Part shown: positions 1 to 6,895 of the stretch, in pieces
Numbering within the stretch: the stretch's first letter is position 1
Layout: each line of letters starts with the position of its first letter
NCBI GenBank assembly: GCA_964528565.1
Contig: CAZGSP010000022.1
Span: 1-16,575 of the forward strand
Direction: 5' to 3'
DNA length: 16,575 bases
DNA from: UBA10133 sp964528565
GTDB lineage: Bacteria; Patescibacteriota; Microgenomatia; UBA1400; MFAQ01
The notes under the pieces: generated by a model
What the model was told of the DNA's origin: nothing
The model's database searches: none
Seen by the model: only the letters and a program-made list of their open reading frames with translations
Program-made: the position numbers and the translations under genes

Positions 1-311
1 AGGACGCGGTCAAGAGTGCTTCTCCGGTCATTCTCGAGCCTATTATGAAAGTGGAAGTGACTACTCCCGAAGCCAATATGGGTGACATTATCGGGGACCT
101 TTCCAGCAGACGCGCCCAGATCGCCGGTACCGCCCAGCGGGGAAATGCCCGGGTTATCACGGCGACAGTGCCTCTTTCCGAGCTTTCCGCCTACGCTACC
201 GCCATCCGTTCTCTTACCGCCGGTCGTGCCTCGTACTATATGGAACCCTCCCATTATCAGGACCTTCCAAACAGTTTGGCCGCGAAGTTATTGAAAACTC
301 CAACAAACTAG
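1..311 (+). CDS. fusA: Elongation factor G, C-terminal fragment
   Basis: The open frame enters from the left edge (first whole codon at position 3) and stops at 309-311, giving the last 102 residues of EF-G, the GTPase that drives ribosomal translocation and, with RRF, ribosome recycling. The fragment covers the end of domain IV and domain V: the stretch ILEPIMKVEVTTPEANMGD is the conserved start of EF-G domain V, followed by GDLSSRRAQIAGT, and the end carries the usual SLTAGRASYYMEPSHYQ segment. The GTPase domain lies outside the window. The gene precedes tuf as in the bacterial str operon, and its last codons contain a candidate tuf promoter. Identity is near certain; the left end is truncated only by the window. 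Confidence 0.97.
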   Translation, partial: DAVKSASPVILEPIMKVEVTTPEANMGDIIGDLSSRRAQIAGTAQRGNARVITATVPLSELSAYATAIRSLTAGRASYYMEPSHYQDLPNSLAAKLLKTPTN

Positions 312-329
312 CGTAAAATCTGCTAAAAT
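291..329 (+). promoter_or_regulatory. Candidate tuf promoter inside the 3' end of fusA
   Basis: TTGAAA (291-296) is separated by 17 bp from TAAAAT (314-319), a near-consensus sigma-70 arrangement. A second, extended -10 (TGC TAAAAT, 321-329) follows at once. The start point would be near 326 or 336, giving a 44-54 nt AT-rich leader for tuf. Predicted from sequence only; tuf may also be read from the fusA transcript. Confidence 0.55.
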
Positions 330-379
330 AAATAGGCTCGAAAAACAGCAATTACTAAATATAAAAATAATTAACAAAA

Positions 380-1555
380 ATGGCAACATTTCAAAGAACC
401 AAGCCCCACGTTAATATTGGTACCATTGGTCACGTCGACCACGGTAAGACCACATTAACCGCCGCTATTACTACTACTCTTGCTTCTCAAGGACTGGCTA
501 CGGCTCTTCCTTTTGATCAGATTGACAAATCCCCCGAGGAAAGAGAGCGCGGAGTTACTATTCAGATCTCCCACGTTCCCTACGAAACCAAGAAACGTCA
601 CTACGCTCACATCGACTGTCCCGGTCACCGTGACTACATCAAAAACATGATCACCGGAGCCGCCCAGATGGACGGTGCCATTCTTGTTGTCGCCGCCACC
701 GATGGTCCTATGCCTCAAACCAACGAGCACTTGCTCTTGGCCAAACAGGTTAACGTTCCCAGACTGGTTGTTGCCTTAAACAAGTGCGACGCCGTTTCCG
801 ATGAAGAATTGCTCGAATTGGTCGAGATGGAAATTCGTGAGAAATTGAAGAAATACGGTTTCGAAGAGGATACCCCAATTATCAGAGTCTCTGCTCTTAA
901 AGCTCTCGAAGGCGACAAGGATGCTCAAGCCGGTATTATGAAACTCATGGACACCGTCGATGAGTGGATCCCGGATCCTGTCCGCGAACTGGACAAGCCC
1001 TTCCTTATGCCTGTTGAAGATGTTTTCTCCATCAAAGGCCGTGGAACAGTAGTTACCGGTCGTATTGAAACCGGCATCATCAAAGTTGGTGACGAAATCG
1101 AGATTGTCGGTATCAAAGACACTACCAAGTCCGTCGTTACCGGTGTGGAAATGTTCCACCAGCAACTCGAACAAGGTCAGGCAGGCGACAACGTAGGTCT
1201 CTTGCTTCGCGGTATCGAAAAAGATGACGTCCAGAGAGGTCAAGTCTTGGCCAAACCGGGTTCCATCAAGCCTCACACCAAGTTTGAAGCCGAAGTTTAT
1301 ATCTTAGGCAAAGACGAAGGTGGTCGCCACAGCCCCATGTTCAGTGGCTACAAACCCCAGTTCTTCATCCGCACCACCGACGTTACCGGTGAGGTCAAAC
1401 TTGCCGAGGGTGTCGAAATGATCATGCCTGGTGACAACGCCAAAATGACTATTGAACTCATTCAGCCTATCGCTATGACGGACGGACAACGCTTCGCTAT
1501 TCGCGAGGGTGGCCTGACTGTCGGCGCCGGGGCCATTACCAAAGTCATCGCCTAA
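380..1555 (+). CDS. tuf: Elongation factor Tu
   Basis: EF-Tu is the GTPase that carries aminoacyl-tRNA to the ribosomal A site. The protein has 391 residues, close to the usual 393-400. GTPase motifs are intact: GHVDHGKT (17-24, P-loop), T60 in RERGVTI (switch I), DCPGH (79-83, with catalytic His83) and NKCD (134-137), with SALKALEGD as the G5 region. Domains II and III follow, including GRGTVVTGR and RGQVLAKPG. Two departures from the E. coli sequence: DCPGH is followed by Arg rather than Ala, and the C-terminal IREGG motif continues LTVGAG instead of RTVGAG. The gene lies 68 bp after fusA and 39 bp before rpsJ. There is no SD; the leader just before the ATG is only A/T/C rich. Identity is certain. 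Confidence 0.99.
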   Translation: MATFQRTKPHVNIGTIGHVDHGKTTLTAAITTTLASQGLATALPFDQIDKSPEERERGVTIQISHVPYETKKRHYAHIDCPGHRDYIKNMITGAAQMDGAILVVAATDGPMPQTNEHLLLAKQVNVPRLVVALNKCDAVSDEELLELVEMEIREKLKKYGFEEDTPIIRVSALKALEGDKDAQAGIMKLMDTVDEWIPDPVRELDKPFLMPVEDVFSIKGRGTVVTGRIETGIIKVGDEIEIVGIKDTTKSVVTGVEMFHQQLEQGQAGDNVGLLLRGIEKDDVQRGQVLAKPGSIKPHTKFEAEVYILGKDEGGRHSPMFSGYKPQFFIRTTDVTGEVKLAEGVEMIMPGDNAKMTIELIQPIAMTDGQRFAIREGGLTVGAGAITKVIA

Positions 1556-1594
1556 AGACAAAAAGTTTAATTAGCACCTTTATTCTTCTTAGTT

Positions 1595-1906
1595 ATGACA
1601 GACCAACCGCGCATTCGCGTCAAACTCAAGTCATTTGACCATCGGGTCATTGATGAAGCCGCCAAGAAAATTATTCAGGCCGCTTTAGTTTCCGGCGCCC
1701 AGGTGGTTGGTCCCGTCCCCCTGCCCACTAAGAAGAAGGTTATCGTCGTTACTGCCTCACCTCACACCGATAAAGACAGTCGCGAACAGTTTGCCATCCT
1801 CACTCACAAGAGGTTGATCGACATTGTCAGTCCAACTAACAAAACCATCGACTCTCTTCAGCATCTGGATCTTCCTGCCGGTGTCGGCATCGAAATTAAG
1901 ATGTAA
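1595..1906 (+). CDS. rpsJ: 30S ribosomal protein S10
   Basis: S10 is a small-subunit head protein (and NusE, the NusB partner, in antitermination). The 103-residue product is the family's usual length. It shows FDHRVID (14-20), GPVPLPT (39-45) and the signature SPHTDKDSREQF (55-66), where most bacteria have SPHVNKDAREQ. The ATG at 1595 is preceded by a T/C-rich stretch with no SD. It follows tuf by 39 bp, as in the fusA-tuf-rpsJ order of many bacteria. It is cut off from the remaining S10-operon genes by a terminator and a new promoter in the 171-bp gap downstream, so it probably belongs to the fusA-tuf transcript. Confidence 0.98.
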   Translation: MTDQPRIRVKLKSFDHRVIDEAAKKIIQAALVSGAQVVGPVPLPTKKKVIVVTASPHTDKDSREQFAILTHKRLIDIVSPTNKTIDSLQHLDLPAGVGIEIKM

Positions 1907-1963
1907 GTTATATGCCGATAACCTTAAATTATTAAAAAAACTGCCCCCACCGCAAGCTTCTGG

Positions 1964-1988
1964 CCTGCCGGTCGGCAGGTTTTTATTT
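1964..1988 (+). terminator. Intrinsic terminator after rpsJ
   Basis: CCTGCC (1964-1969) and GGCAGG (1974-1979) form a GC-rich stem around a GGTC loop, followed at once by TTTTTATTT. An upstream CTGCC (1941-1945), preceded by seven A residues, could pair instead with GGCAG (1974-1978), so an alternative fold that excludes the terminator exists. It would end or attenuate the fusA-tuf-rpsJ transcript before rplC. Confidence 0.7.
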
Positions 1989-2040
1989 ACTAGCGAAGCG
2001 AGAGAAATGAAAAAACATTTCCGAGCAAGCGACGTAAATA
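1984..2040. repeat. 57-nt imperfect palindrome between rpsJ and rplC
   Basis: The outer arms TATTTAC (1984-1990) and GTAAATA (2034-2040) are perfect complements. So are the inner arms GAAATG (2004-2009) and CATTTC (2016-2021), which flank an A6 loop. Between outer and inner arms lie 13-nt and 12-nt unpaired segments that are not complementary but are related direct repeats (AGCGAAGCGA and AGCAAGCGA). It carries no convincing ORF. It could be a dispersed intergenic repeat, a protein site or an RNA structure; a genome-wide search would decide. Confidence 0.55.
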
Positions 2041-2054
2041 TGAAGTAAAAAAAC

Positions 2055-2060
2055 TATAAT
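2055..2060 (+). promoter_or_regulatory. Candidate rplC promoter (-10 element)
   Basis: A perfect TATAAT lies 17 bp before the rplC start codon. No good -35 hexamer is visible 16-18 bp upstream. The predicted start point is near 2067, leaving a leader of about 11 nt without an SD. Together with the terminator after rpsJ this suggests a separate transcript starting at rplC. Confidence 0.5.
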
Positions 2061-2077
2061 TACAAATATTACTAAAC

Positions 2078-2641
2078 ATGTTAAATCAAGTATACGCAAC
2101 CAAAAAGAGCATGACTCAGGCCTTCGTTGAAGGCAAGCGGATCCCCTTGACCGTTCTCTCGGTAGATCCTCACGTGGTTATTAGAAACAAGACCGTAGAG
2201 AAAGATGGTTACTCCTCGGTAGTTCTCTCCGTGGGTACCAAGAAAACCCATGAAGTTCTTTCCGAAGAAACTCATGAAGCCAAGGCCGAAATTAATCTTA
2301 CCGAGCTATTGGTTCCCGGTGCCACCGTCGATGCCATGTCCACCTCCAAAGGTAAGGGTACCTCCGGTGTGATGAAACGTTGGGGGATGCATGGTGGTCC
2401 CCGTACTCACGGTCAGTCGGATCGTGGACGCGCCCCCGGTTCTATCGGCCGCGGTACTACCCCCGGTAGAGTTCTTCCCGGTAAACACATGGCCGGCCAC
2501 ATGGGCAACACCAATACCTACATCAAGAATCTGAAAATTCATTCTTTCGACCCGGCGACCGGCATTCTTCAAATTACCGGCTGTATTCCCGGTGGTCGGA
2601 ATGCCTCAACCCTGATTACCATCACTGCGCAACCCAAATAA
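2078..2641 (+). CDS. rplC: 50S ribosomal protein L3
   Basis: L3 is an early-assembly 23S rRNA binder whose long central loop reaches the peptidyl-transferase centre. The product has 187 residues, against about 209 in E. coli. The central loop is clear in the second half: KGKGTSGVMKRWGMHGGPRTHGQ, then RAPGSIG and GKHMAGHMG, matching the family's KRHGFSGGPATHGQ...RAPGSIG...MAGHMG pattern. The N-terminal signature is altered: most bacteria have GKKVGMTQ, here the segment reads ATKKSMTQAF. The ATG at 2078 is preceded by ATTACTAAAC, with no SD. It is the first gene after the break downstream of rpsJ and ends 5 bp before rplD. Confidence 0.98.
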   Translation: MLNQVYATKKSMTQAFVEGKRIPLTVLSVDPHVVIRNKTVEKDGYSSVVLSVGTKKTHEVLSEETHEAKAEINLTELLVPGATVDAMSTSKGKGTSGVMKRWGMHGGPRTHGQSDRGRAPGSIGRGTTPGRVLPGKHMAGHMGNTNTYIKNLKIHSFDPATGILQITGCIPGGRNASTLITITAQPK

Positions 2642-2646
2642 CGACT

Positions 2647-3246
2647 ATGGCAACTAAAAAAGAAACAACTACTACTGCTCGCGATCTTTCGGTCTTTTCC
2701 GTTGAGGTAAAACCCTCTCTCTTGGCTCAGGCCATGCATGTCTATCAGGAAAATAGCCACCGCGGTGTTTCCAAGACGAAAACCCGTGGAGAAATAAACG
2801 CTACCAAGAAAAAGGTTTACAAACAAAAAGGCACCGGTAATGCCCGTCATGGCGCCAAGTCAGCCCCGATTTTCGTCGGTGGTGGTGTTCCCTTCGGTCC
2901 TACAGGTATCAAGTCCGCCCCCATATCCTTGAACAAAAAGATGAAGGTCAAGGCTCTGATTGGAACCTTATCCCTCTACCAAAAAGAAAACCGTCTTTCC
3001 CTGATTGACTCTCTCGACATCAAAGATCTATCCACCAAATCGGCCCTCAAAGTATTGGGCAAAGATGAGGCCGCCTTTGTCTACTTCGATGAAAAACCGG
3101 CCCTCCTTAAGGCTGTCAGTAATCTGGAAAATATCATCTTGCTTAGTGCCAGACGCCTGAACGCTTTTAGTGTGGCCAGTTCTCCCAAGCTTTTTCTTAC
3201 CTTCTCCGCTTACGATCATCTGGTTACTCGTTTAAAACTAATCTAA
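2647..3246 (+). CDS. rplD: 50S ribosomal protein L4
   Basis: L4 is a 23S rRNA binder whose extended loop lines the exit tunnel. In E. coli it also represses the S10 operon; whether it does so here cannot be seen. The 199-residue product matches the family length. The loop signature sits at QKGTGNARHG (60-69), followed by GGGVPFGP, matching the usual RQKGTGRARHG...GGGVVFGP. The preceding KTKTRGEINATKKK segment is more diverged than usual, lacking the common GGGKKP. It starts 5 bp after rplC and ends 1 bp before the rplW start, so the three genes are co-transcribed. There is no SD. Confidence 0.98.
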   Translation: MATKKETTTTARDLSVFSVEVKPSLLAQAMHVYQENSHRGVSKTKTRGEINATKKKVYKQKGTGNARHGAKSAPIFVGGGVPFGPTGIKSAPISLNKKMKVKALIGTLSLYQKENRLSLIDSLDIKDLSTKSALKVLGKDEAAFVYFDEKPALLKAVSNLENIILLSARRLNAFSVASSPKLFLTFSAYDHLVTRLKLI

Positions 3247-3247
3247 C

Positions 3248-3556
3248 ATGTCTACTCCACTGGTTCACCAAAACACCATTATCAAGCCTGTAGTTACCGA
3301 GAAAAGTTACTCGCTCGCCGCTATGGATAAATATGTTTTTAGTGTCGATCCGGCCGCCAGTAAGTATCAGATCAAAAAAGCCATCGAAGATCTCTTTAAG
3401 GTCAATGTCCTCGGGATTAACACGGTCAAACACGCCGCCAGAACCATTCGTTCAGGCAAAACCGGCCGCCATATTTCCCTGCCTGTCGACAAAAAGGCGA
3501 TCGTCAGGATCAAAAAAGGCCAAACTATTGAAATATTTAACGTCAAAAAGTCCTAA
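3248..3556 (+). CDS. rplW: 50S ribosomal protein L23
   Basis: L23 sits at the exit of the peptide tunnel and is the docking point for trigger factor and SRP. The product has 102 residues, the usual size. The N-terminal signature KPVVTEKSY (13-21) matches the family's P.(I/V)TEKS. The region ending FKVNVLGINTVKHAARTIRSGKTGR corresponds to the standard FNVKV..VNT......R.GR. The ATG is preceded by AATCTAAC with no SD. It follows rplD by 1 bp and precedes rplB by 5 bp, in the canonical S10-operon order. Confidence 0.97.
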   Translation: MSTPLVHQNTIIKPVVTEKSYSLAAMDKYVFSVDPAASKYQIKKAIEDLFKVNVLGINTVKHAARTIRSGKTGRHISLPVDKKAIVRIKKGQTIEIFNVKKS

Positions 3557-3561
3557 ATCCT

Positions 3562-4317
3562 ATGAAAACTACCCCCAAAAGACTCGTTTCCCTAAATCCC
3601 AAGTCCTCCGGACGCAATTCTTCTGGTAAAATAACTGTTCGACATCAAGGTGGTCGTCAGAAACGCTTTCTCCGTCACATCGACTGGAAGAGGTCGCTCG
3701 CCCTGCCTGCAAAAGTTGAAGCTATCAGTTACGATCCCAATCGTACCGCCGATATTGCTCTTTTAGTTTATGCTAACGGAGTCAAGGATTACATCCTTGC
3801 TCCTCAAGGTCTTAAGGTTGGAGAGTCCGTCATCTATTCCGAAACAGCCGAAATTAAGGTGGGTAACTGCCTCAGCCTCAAAAACATTCCTATCGGTATT
3901 GAAATTCATAATCTGGAGATCACTCCCGGCAAAGGTGCCCAAATGGTCCGCAGTGCCGGCAACGCCGCTACCGTCCAAAGTAAGGAAGGCAACAATGTCG
4001 TGGTCAAGCTTCCTTCAGGCGAGATCCGTCAATTCGACGGCAACTGTCGGGCGACCATAGGCAGTCTCAGCAATCCTCACCACAAAGAAGAGATCCTTGG
4101 TAAAGCCGGCCGTAAGCGCCATACGGGCGTGAGACCCACCGTTCGAGGTGTGGCTCAGGACCCCCGTTCCCACCCGCATGGTGGTGGAGAAGGCCGTTCC
4201 GGTATCGGTATGAAGTCCCCCAAATCTCCCTGGGGTAAAAGAACTCTTGGTAAGAGGACTCGGGACCGTAAGAAATATAGTAATAAACACATTATCAGAC
4301 GTCGTATCGTCAAATAA
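3562..4317 (+). CDS. rplB: 50S ribosomal protein L2
   Basis: L2 is a primary 23S rRNA-binding protein needed for subunit association and peptidyl transfer. At 251 residues it is about 20 shorter than E. coli L2; the loss is N-terminal, as the protein opens close to the SGRNSSGKITVRHQGG segment. The rest is well conserved (YDPNRTADIAL, YILAPQGL, RSAGNAATV, GVRPTVRGVA). The catalytic-region motif, normally AMNPVDHPHGGGEG, reads AQDPRSHPHGGGEG (198-211): both His and the glycines are kept, but M, N, V and D are replaced. The frame there is clean, so this is not an obvious sequencing slip. There is no SD; 15 bp separate it from rpsS. Confidence 0.98.
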   Translation: MKTTPKRLVSLNPKSSGRNSSGKITVRHQGGRQKRFLRHIDWKRSLALPAKVEAISYDPNRTADIALLVYANGVKDYILAPQGLKVGESVIYSETAEIKVGNCLSLKNIPIGIEIHNLEITPGKGAQMVRSAGNAATVQSKEGNNVVVKLPSGEIRQFDGNCRATIGSLSNPHHKEEILGKAGRKRHTGVRPTVRGVAQDPRSHPHGGGEGRSGIGMKSPKSPWGKRTLGKRTRDRKKYSNKHIIRRRIVK

Positions 4318-4332
4318 AATAAATTAACTAAC

Positions 4333-4617
4333 ATGTCTAGAAGTTCGATCAAAGGACCATTCGTCAGCGAGAAACTCATTGAAAAAATTGAGCGTCTTAA
4401 AGTGGCCGGAAAAAAAGAACCCATCAAGACTTGGGCTCGAAACAGTCAAATTCCTCCGGAGTTTGTCGGCTACACTTTTGCCGTTCACAACGGTAAGATT
4501 TTTAAGGAAGTATTCATTACCGAAGACATGGTCGGCCACCGGCTGGGAGAATTTTCTCTCACCAGAAACTTCCGTGGACACGGCCGCATTGTTAAGAGAG
4601 TCCTATCCAAAACTTAA
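4333..4617 (+). CDS. rpsS: 30S ribosomal protein S19
   Basis: S19 lies in the head of the small subunit near the A-site tRNA and contacts S13. The product has 94 residues, the typical length. It shows SIKGPFV (5-11), then TWARNSQIPPEFVGYTFAVHNG starting at 33 (most bacteria have TWSRRSTI.PEFVGHT), and MVGHRLGEFSLTR near residue 70. The ATG at 4333 is preceded by an A/T-rich stretch ending ACTAAC, with no SD. It lies in the standard rplB-rpsS-rplV order, 6 bp before rplV. Confidence 0.98.
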   Translation: MSRSSIKGPFVSEKLIEKIERLKVAGKKEPIKTWARNSQIPPEFVGYTFAVHNGKIFKEVFITEDMVGHRLGEFSLTRNFRGHGRIVKRVLSKT

Positions 4618-4623
4618 AGCTCT

Positions 4624-5046
4624 ATGGCCACTAAACCATCAAAACAACTTGTTATCGCCAAATCCAGTCACGTTCTCTCTTCTCCGAGAAAGACTAATCT
4701 TGTCTTGAAGGCTATTGTTGGTCGCCCCGCACTTCTCGCTATTAAACAGCTCACTGTAAACACCAAAAGGGCCGGGAAACCGATCATTCAGCTGATCCAA
4801 CAGGCGGTCGGTAACGCCGTTTCTCAGTTCCAAGCTTCCCCGGACAAACTGATCATTGACTCGGCTTTCGCCACCAAAGGCCGCACTCTCAAACGCGCTC
4901 ACATCGGTGGACGGGGCCGCACCAAACCTTACGAAAGAATTACCTCTCATCTGACCCTTACCGTTCGGATTCCTTCCGCTCCGGTTGTCACCGCACCCAA
5001 GCCGGAAGCTAAGAAAATTGTCAAATCTACCAAAAAATCTAAATAA
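4624..5046 (+). CDS. rplV: 50S ribosomal protein L22
   Basis: L22 is a globular 23S rRNA binder with a beta-hairpin that reaches the narrow part of the exit tunnel. At 140 residues it is longer than the usual 110-115, mostly through a Lys/Ala/Pro-rich C-terminal tail of about 25 residues. Family features: SSPRKTNLVLKAIVGRPA near the start (usual SPRK.R.V...IRG), and the hairpin end GRTLKRAHIGGRGRTKPYERITSH, where most bacteria have KR..PRARGRA..I.KRTSH. It starts 6 bp after rpsS and ends 2 bp before rpsC. There is no SD. Confidence 0.97.
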   Translation: MATKPSKQLVIAKSSHVLSSPRKTNLVLKAIVGRPALLAIKQLTVNTKRAGKPIIQLIQQAVGNAVSQFQASPDKLIIDSAFATKGRTLKRAHIGGRGRTKPYERITSHLTLTVRIPSAPVVTAPKPEAKKIVKSTKKSK

Positions 5047-5048
5047 CC

Positions 5049-5702
5049 ATGGGAAAAAAAGTTAATCCAATCGCTTTCAGAACCGGCTACATCTTTCCGA
5101 CCAAATCGGTTTGGTTCGCTAATTTCCGGAACTATGCCAAATTTGTCCTCGAAGACAACAAGATCAGACGCTTCTTGGAAGAAAAATTGAAACTGGCCGG
5201 TATTACCAGTATCGAGATCAAACGCTCGATCAACTCCGTTGACATCTTTATGAATGTTTCCCGCCCCGGTGTCGTTATCGGACGTGGCGGTTCTTCTCTC
5301 GAAATCCTCAAGAAAGACCTGGAAAAGTTGCTCCGTATCGATCCCAAAGCCAAGAACGCCGTCAAGATTAATCTTCACCCGTTGGAGATCAAAAATCCGG
5401 ACATGAACTCGGCCATTATAGCCGACCGTCTTATTGGCCAGCTCGAACACCGTTATCCTTTCCGCCGTGCCGCCAATCAGGCTATCGAAAAAGTCATGGC
5501 CGCCGGAGCCAAAGGGGTCAAGCTGGTTTTCGCCGGTCGTATCGACGGTGCCGAAATTGCCCGTGTCGAAAAATTCAAACAGGGCCGGATCCCTACCCAA
5601 ACCTTGCGTGCCAACATTGATTACGTCGAGAAAAGAGCCCTCACCCGTTCGGGTTACGTCGGCATCAAAGTTTGGATTTATTCAGGCGACATCATCAGCT
5701 AA
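5049..5702 (+). CDS. rpsC: 30S ribosomal protein S3
   Basis: S3 is a head protein at the mRNA entry channel, with helicase activity together with S4 and S5. It has 217 residues (E. coli 233). The N-terminal signature GKKVNPIAFRTG (2-13) matches the usual GQKVNP.GFRLG. A type II KH domain follows, with VSRPGVVIGRGG and the GRGG loop at 78-81. The C-terminal domain includes GAKGVKLVFAGRIDGAEIAR and ends in the conserved GVKVWI-like strand (GIKVWIYSG). It starts 2 bp after rplV; a 26-bp gap follows before rplP. There is no SD. Confidence 0.98.
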   Translation: MGKKVNPIAFRTGYIFPTKSVWFANFRNYAKFVLEDNKIRRFLEEKLKLAGITSIEIKRSINSVDIFMNVSRPGVVIGRGGSSLEILKKDLEKLLRIDPKAKNAVKINLHPLEIKNPDMNSAIIADRLIGQLEHRYPFRRAANQAIEKVMAAGAKGVKLVFAGRIDGAEIARVEKFKQGRIPTQTLRANIDYVEKRALTRSGYVGIKVWIYSGDIIS

Positions 5703-5728
5703 CTAACAACTAACAACCAAGAACTAAC

Positions 5729-6142
5729 ATGTTACAACCGGCCAGACGCAAATATAGAAAAGAGTTCAGAGGCAGTATGGGTGGCGTGGCTACCCGTGCC
5801 AACGAACTCTCCTATGGAGATTTCGGGATAAAAACCCTTGAAAGCGGTTGGCTTTCCGCCAATGAAATTGAGTCCGCCCGTCGTACCATTACTCACCACA
5901 CCAAGCGTGTCGGAAAGTTCTTTCTTCGAGTTTTCCCCCACAAACCGATCGGTCACAAAACACCGGGTGCTCGTATGGGTTCGGGAAAATCCGACGTTAG
6001 TGGTTACGTAGCCGTAGCCAAGCCCGGCCAAATCCTCATGGAACTCTCCGGAGTCACGAGAGAAGTTGCCGCCGAAGCCATCCGCCTTGCCGGTCACAAA
6101 CTCTCCGTTAAAACAAAATTTGTCGAAAAAGAAAATGCCTAA
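5729..6142 (+). CDS. rplP: 50S ribosomal protein L16
   Basis: L16 sits by the A-site tRNA elbow on the large subunit and is needed for late assembly. The product has 137 residues, the family's standard length. It shows RRKYRKEFRG (6-15), YGDFGIKTLESGWLSANEIESARR (from 29), FFLRVFPHKP, and the conserved RMGSGK (82-87). After this most bacteria have G, whereas this protein has SDVSGYVAV. The 3' end overlaps the start of rpmC by 8 bp. The leader contains a short run of ACTAAC/AACAAC repeats and no SD. Confidence 0.98.
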   Translation: MLQPARRKYRKEFRGSMGGVATRANELSYGDFGIKTLESGWLSANEIESARRTITHHTKRVGKFFLRVFPHKPIGHKTPGARMGSGKSDVSGYVAVAKPGQILMELSGVTREVAAEAIRLAGHKLSVKTKFVEKENA

Positions 6143-6293
6143 AAATAAATCCGAAAACACCATGTCTCTTGAAGAGTTAAAGATCAAGTTGTCCAATATC
6201 AAGCTCAATATCCGTGCCGGACAAGAAAAGAATACCAATGCTCACAAGAAAACCAAGGTTCAAATTGCTCAATTTTTAACCAAATCAAAATAA
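6135..6293 (+). CDS. rpmC: 50S ribosomal protein L29 (short)
   Basis: L29 is a small helical hairpin at the tunnel exit, contacting L23. The product has 52 residues from ATG 6135, or 43 if the internal ATG at 6162 (MSLEELKIKL) is used; typical L29 has 60-70. The family pattern is recognisable: SLEELKIKLSNIKLNIRAG, then N.....K.KVQIAQFLT, which corresponds to the usual R...G...NP....VRR.IAR..T. I chose 6135 because it overlaps rplP by 8 bp, as expected for coupling, but 6162 cannot be excluded. The gene's place between rplP and rpsQ supports the call. Confidence 0.9.
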   Translation: MPKNKSENTMSLEELKIKLSNIKLNIRAGQEKNTNAHKKTKVQIAQFLTKSK

Positions 6294-6294
6294 T

Positions 6295-6519
6295 ATGAAA
6301 CACTTACTAGGCTTGGTCAAAAGCGCCAAAAATCCAAAAACCGCTATCGTCGACGTCACCCGTTTTAAAGTTCACCCCAAGTACCTCAAGCGCATCAAGG
6401 TGAATAAGTCTTATGCCGCTCAGAACGACTTGGATGCCAAGGTTGGCAACCGGGTCCGTATCGAAGAAACCCGGCCCATTAGCAAAACCAAACACTGGAA
6501 AATCACTAAAATTATATGA
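6295..6519 (+). CDS. rpsQ: 30S ribosomal protein S17
   Basis: S17 is an OB-fold 16S rRNA binder that acts early in 30S assembly. The product has 74 residues, slightly under the usual 80-90. Family features: LLGLVKSAKNPKTAIVDVTRFKVHPKY near the start (usual G.V.S.KM.KT..V.V.....HP.Y), GNRVRIEETRPISKTKHWKI near the end (usual GD.V.I.E.RPLSK.K.W). The ATG is 1 bp after the rpmC stop, and the stop overlaps the rplN start by 4 bp (ATGA). There is no SD. Confidence 0.97.
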   Translation: MKHLLGLVKSAKNPKTAIVDVTRFKVHPKYLKRIKVNKSYAAQNDLDAKVGNRVRIEETRPISKTKHWKITKII

Positions 6520-6890
6520 TTCAACTAAGATCCGTTCTCAAAGTAGCCGATAACTCCGGGGCCAAACAGGTCAAGGTGATCCTAGTTCACGGCGGATCCC
6601 GCCGCCGCTTTGGCTACATCGGGGATATCGTTACCGCCGCCGTCGAAGGCGCCGATACCGGTGGTACGGTCAAGGACAAGCAGGTTGTCAAAGCCGTCAT
6701 CGTCCGCACCCGCAAAGAAACCCGCCGACCGGATGGTACTTACGTCCGATTTGATGACAACGCCGTCGTTATTATTGACTCGATCGCGAGTAAGCTCCCC
6801 TTGGGAACTCGTATTTTTGGCCCCATCGCCCGTGAGGTCAAAGATGCCGGATTTGCCAAGATTGCCTCCCTCGCTCCCGAAGTCGTCTAA
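6516..6890 (+). CDS. rplN: 50S ribosomal protein L14
   Basis: L14 is a beta-barrel protein at the subunit interface, the binding site of the silencing factor RsfS. The product has 124 residues, close to the universal 122. It starts MIQLRSVLKVADNSGAK, with the signature ADNSGAK at 11-17, and contains KAVIVRTRKETRRPDGTYVRFDDNA and GTRIFGPIAREV, all close to family consensus. It overlaps rpsQ by 4 bp (ATGA), implying translational coupling, and precedes rplX by 5 bp. There is no SD. Confidence 0.98.
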   Translation: MIQLRSVLKVADNSGAKQVKVILVHGGSRRRFGYIGDIVTAAVEGADTGGTVKDKQVVKAVIVRTRKETRRPDGTYVRFDDNAVVIIDSIASKLPLGTRIFGPIAREVKDAGFAKIASLAPEVV

Positions 6891-6895
6891 AGCCT

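Noticed and set aside
776..1276. Long minus-strand open frame (166 codons) inside tuf
   Set aside because: It is the shadow of a highly biased coding sequence; tuf is certain on the + strand, and the antisense product resembles nothing. The same applies to the antisense frames over rpsC (4947-5600), rplP (5732-6238), rplE (7228-7668), rpsE (9294-9761) and map (14388-14759).
380..1555. EF-Tu substitutions (Arg after DCPGH, Leu in IREGGLTVGAG) as signs of elfamycin resistance
   Set aside because: They do not correspond to resistance positions I can name with confidence; noted only in the annotation.
1824..2048. 74-codon + frame running from rpsJ across the intergenic gap
   Set aside because: It is out of frame with rpsJ for its first third, then crosses the terminator and palindrome; no SD or family likeness.
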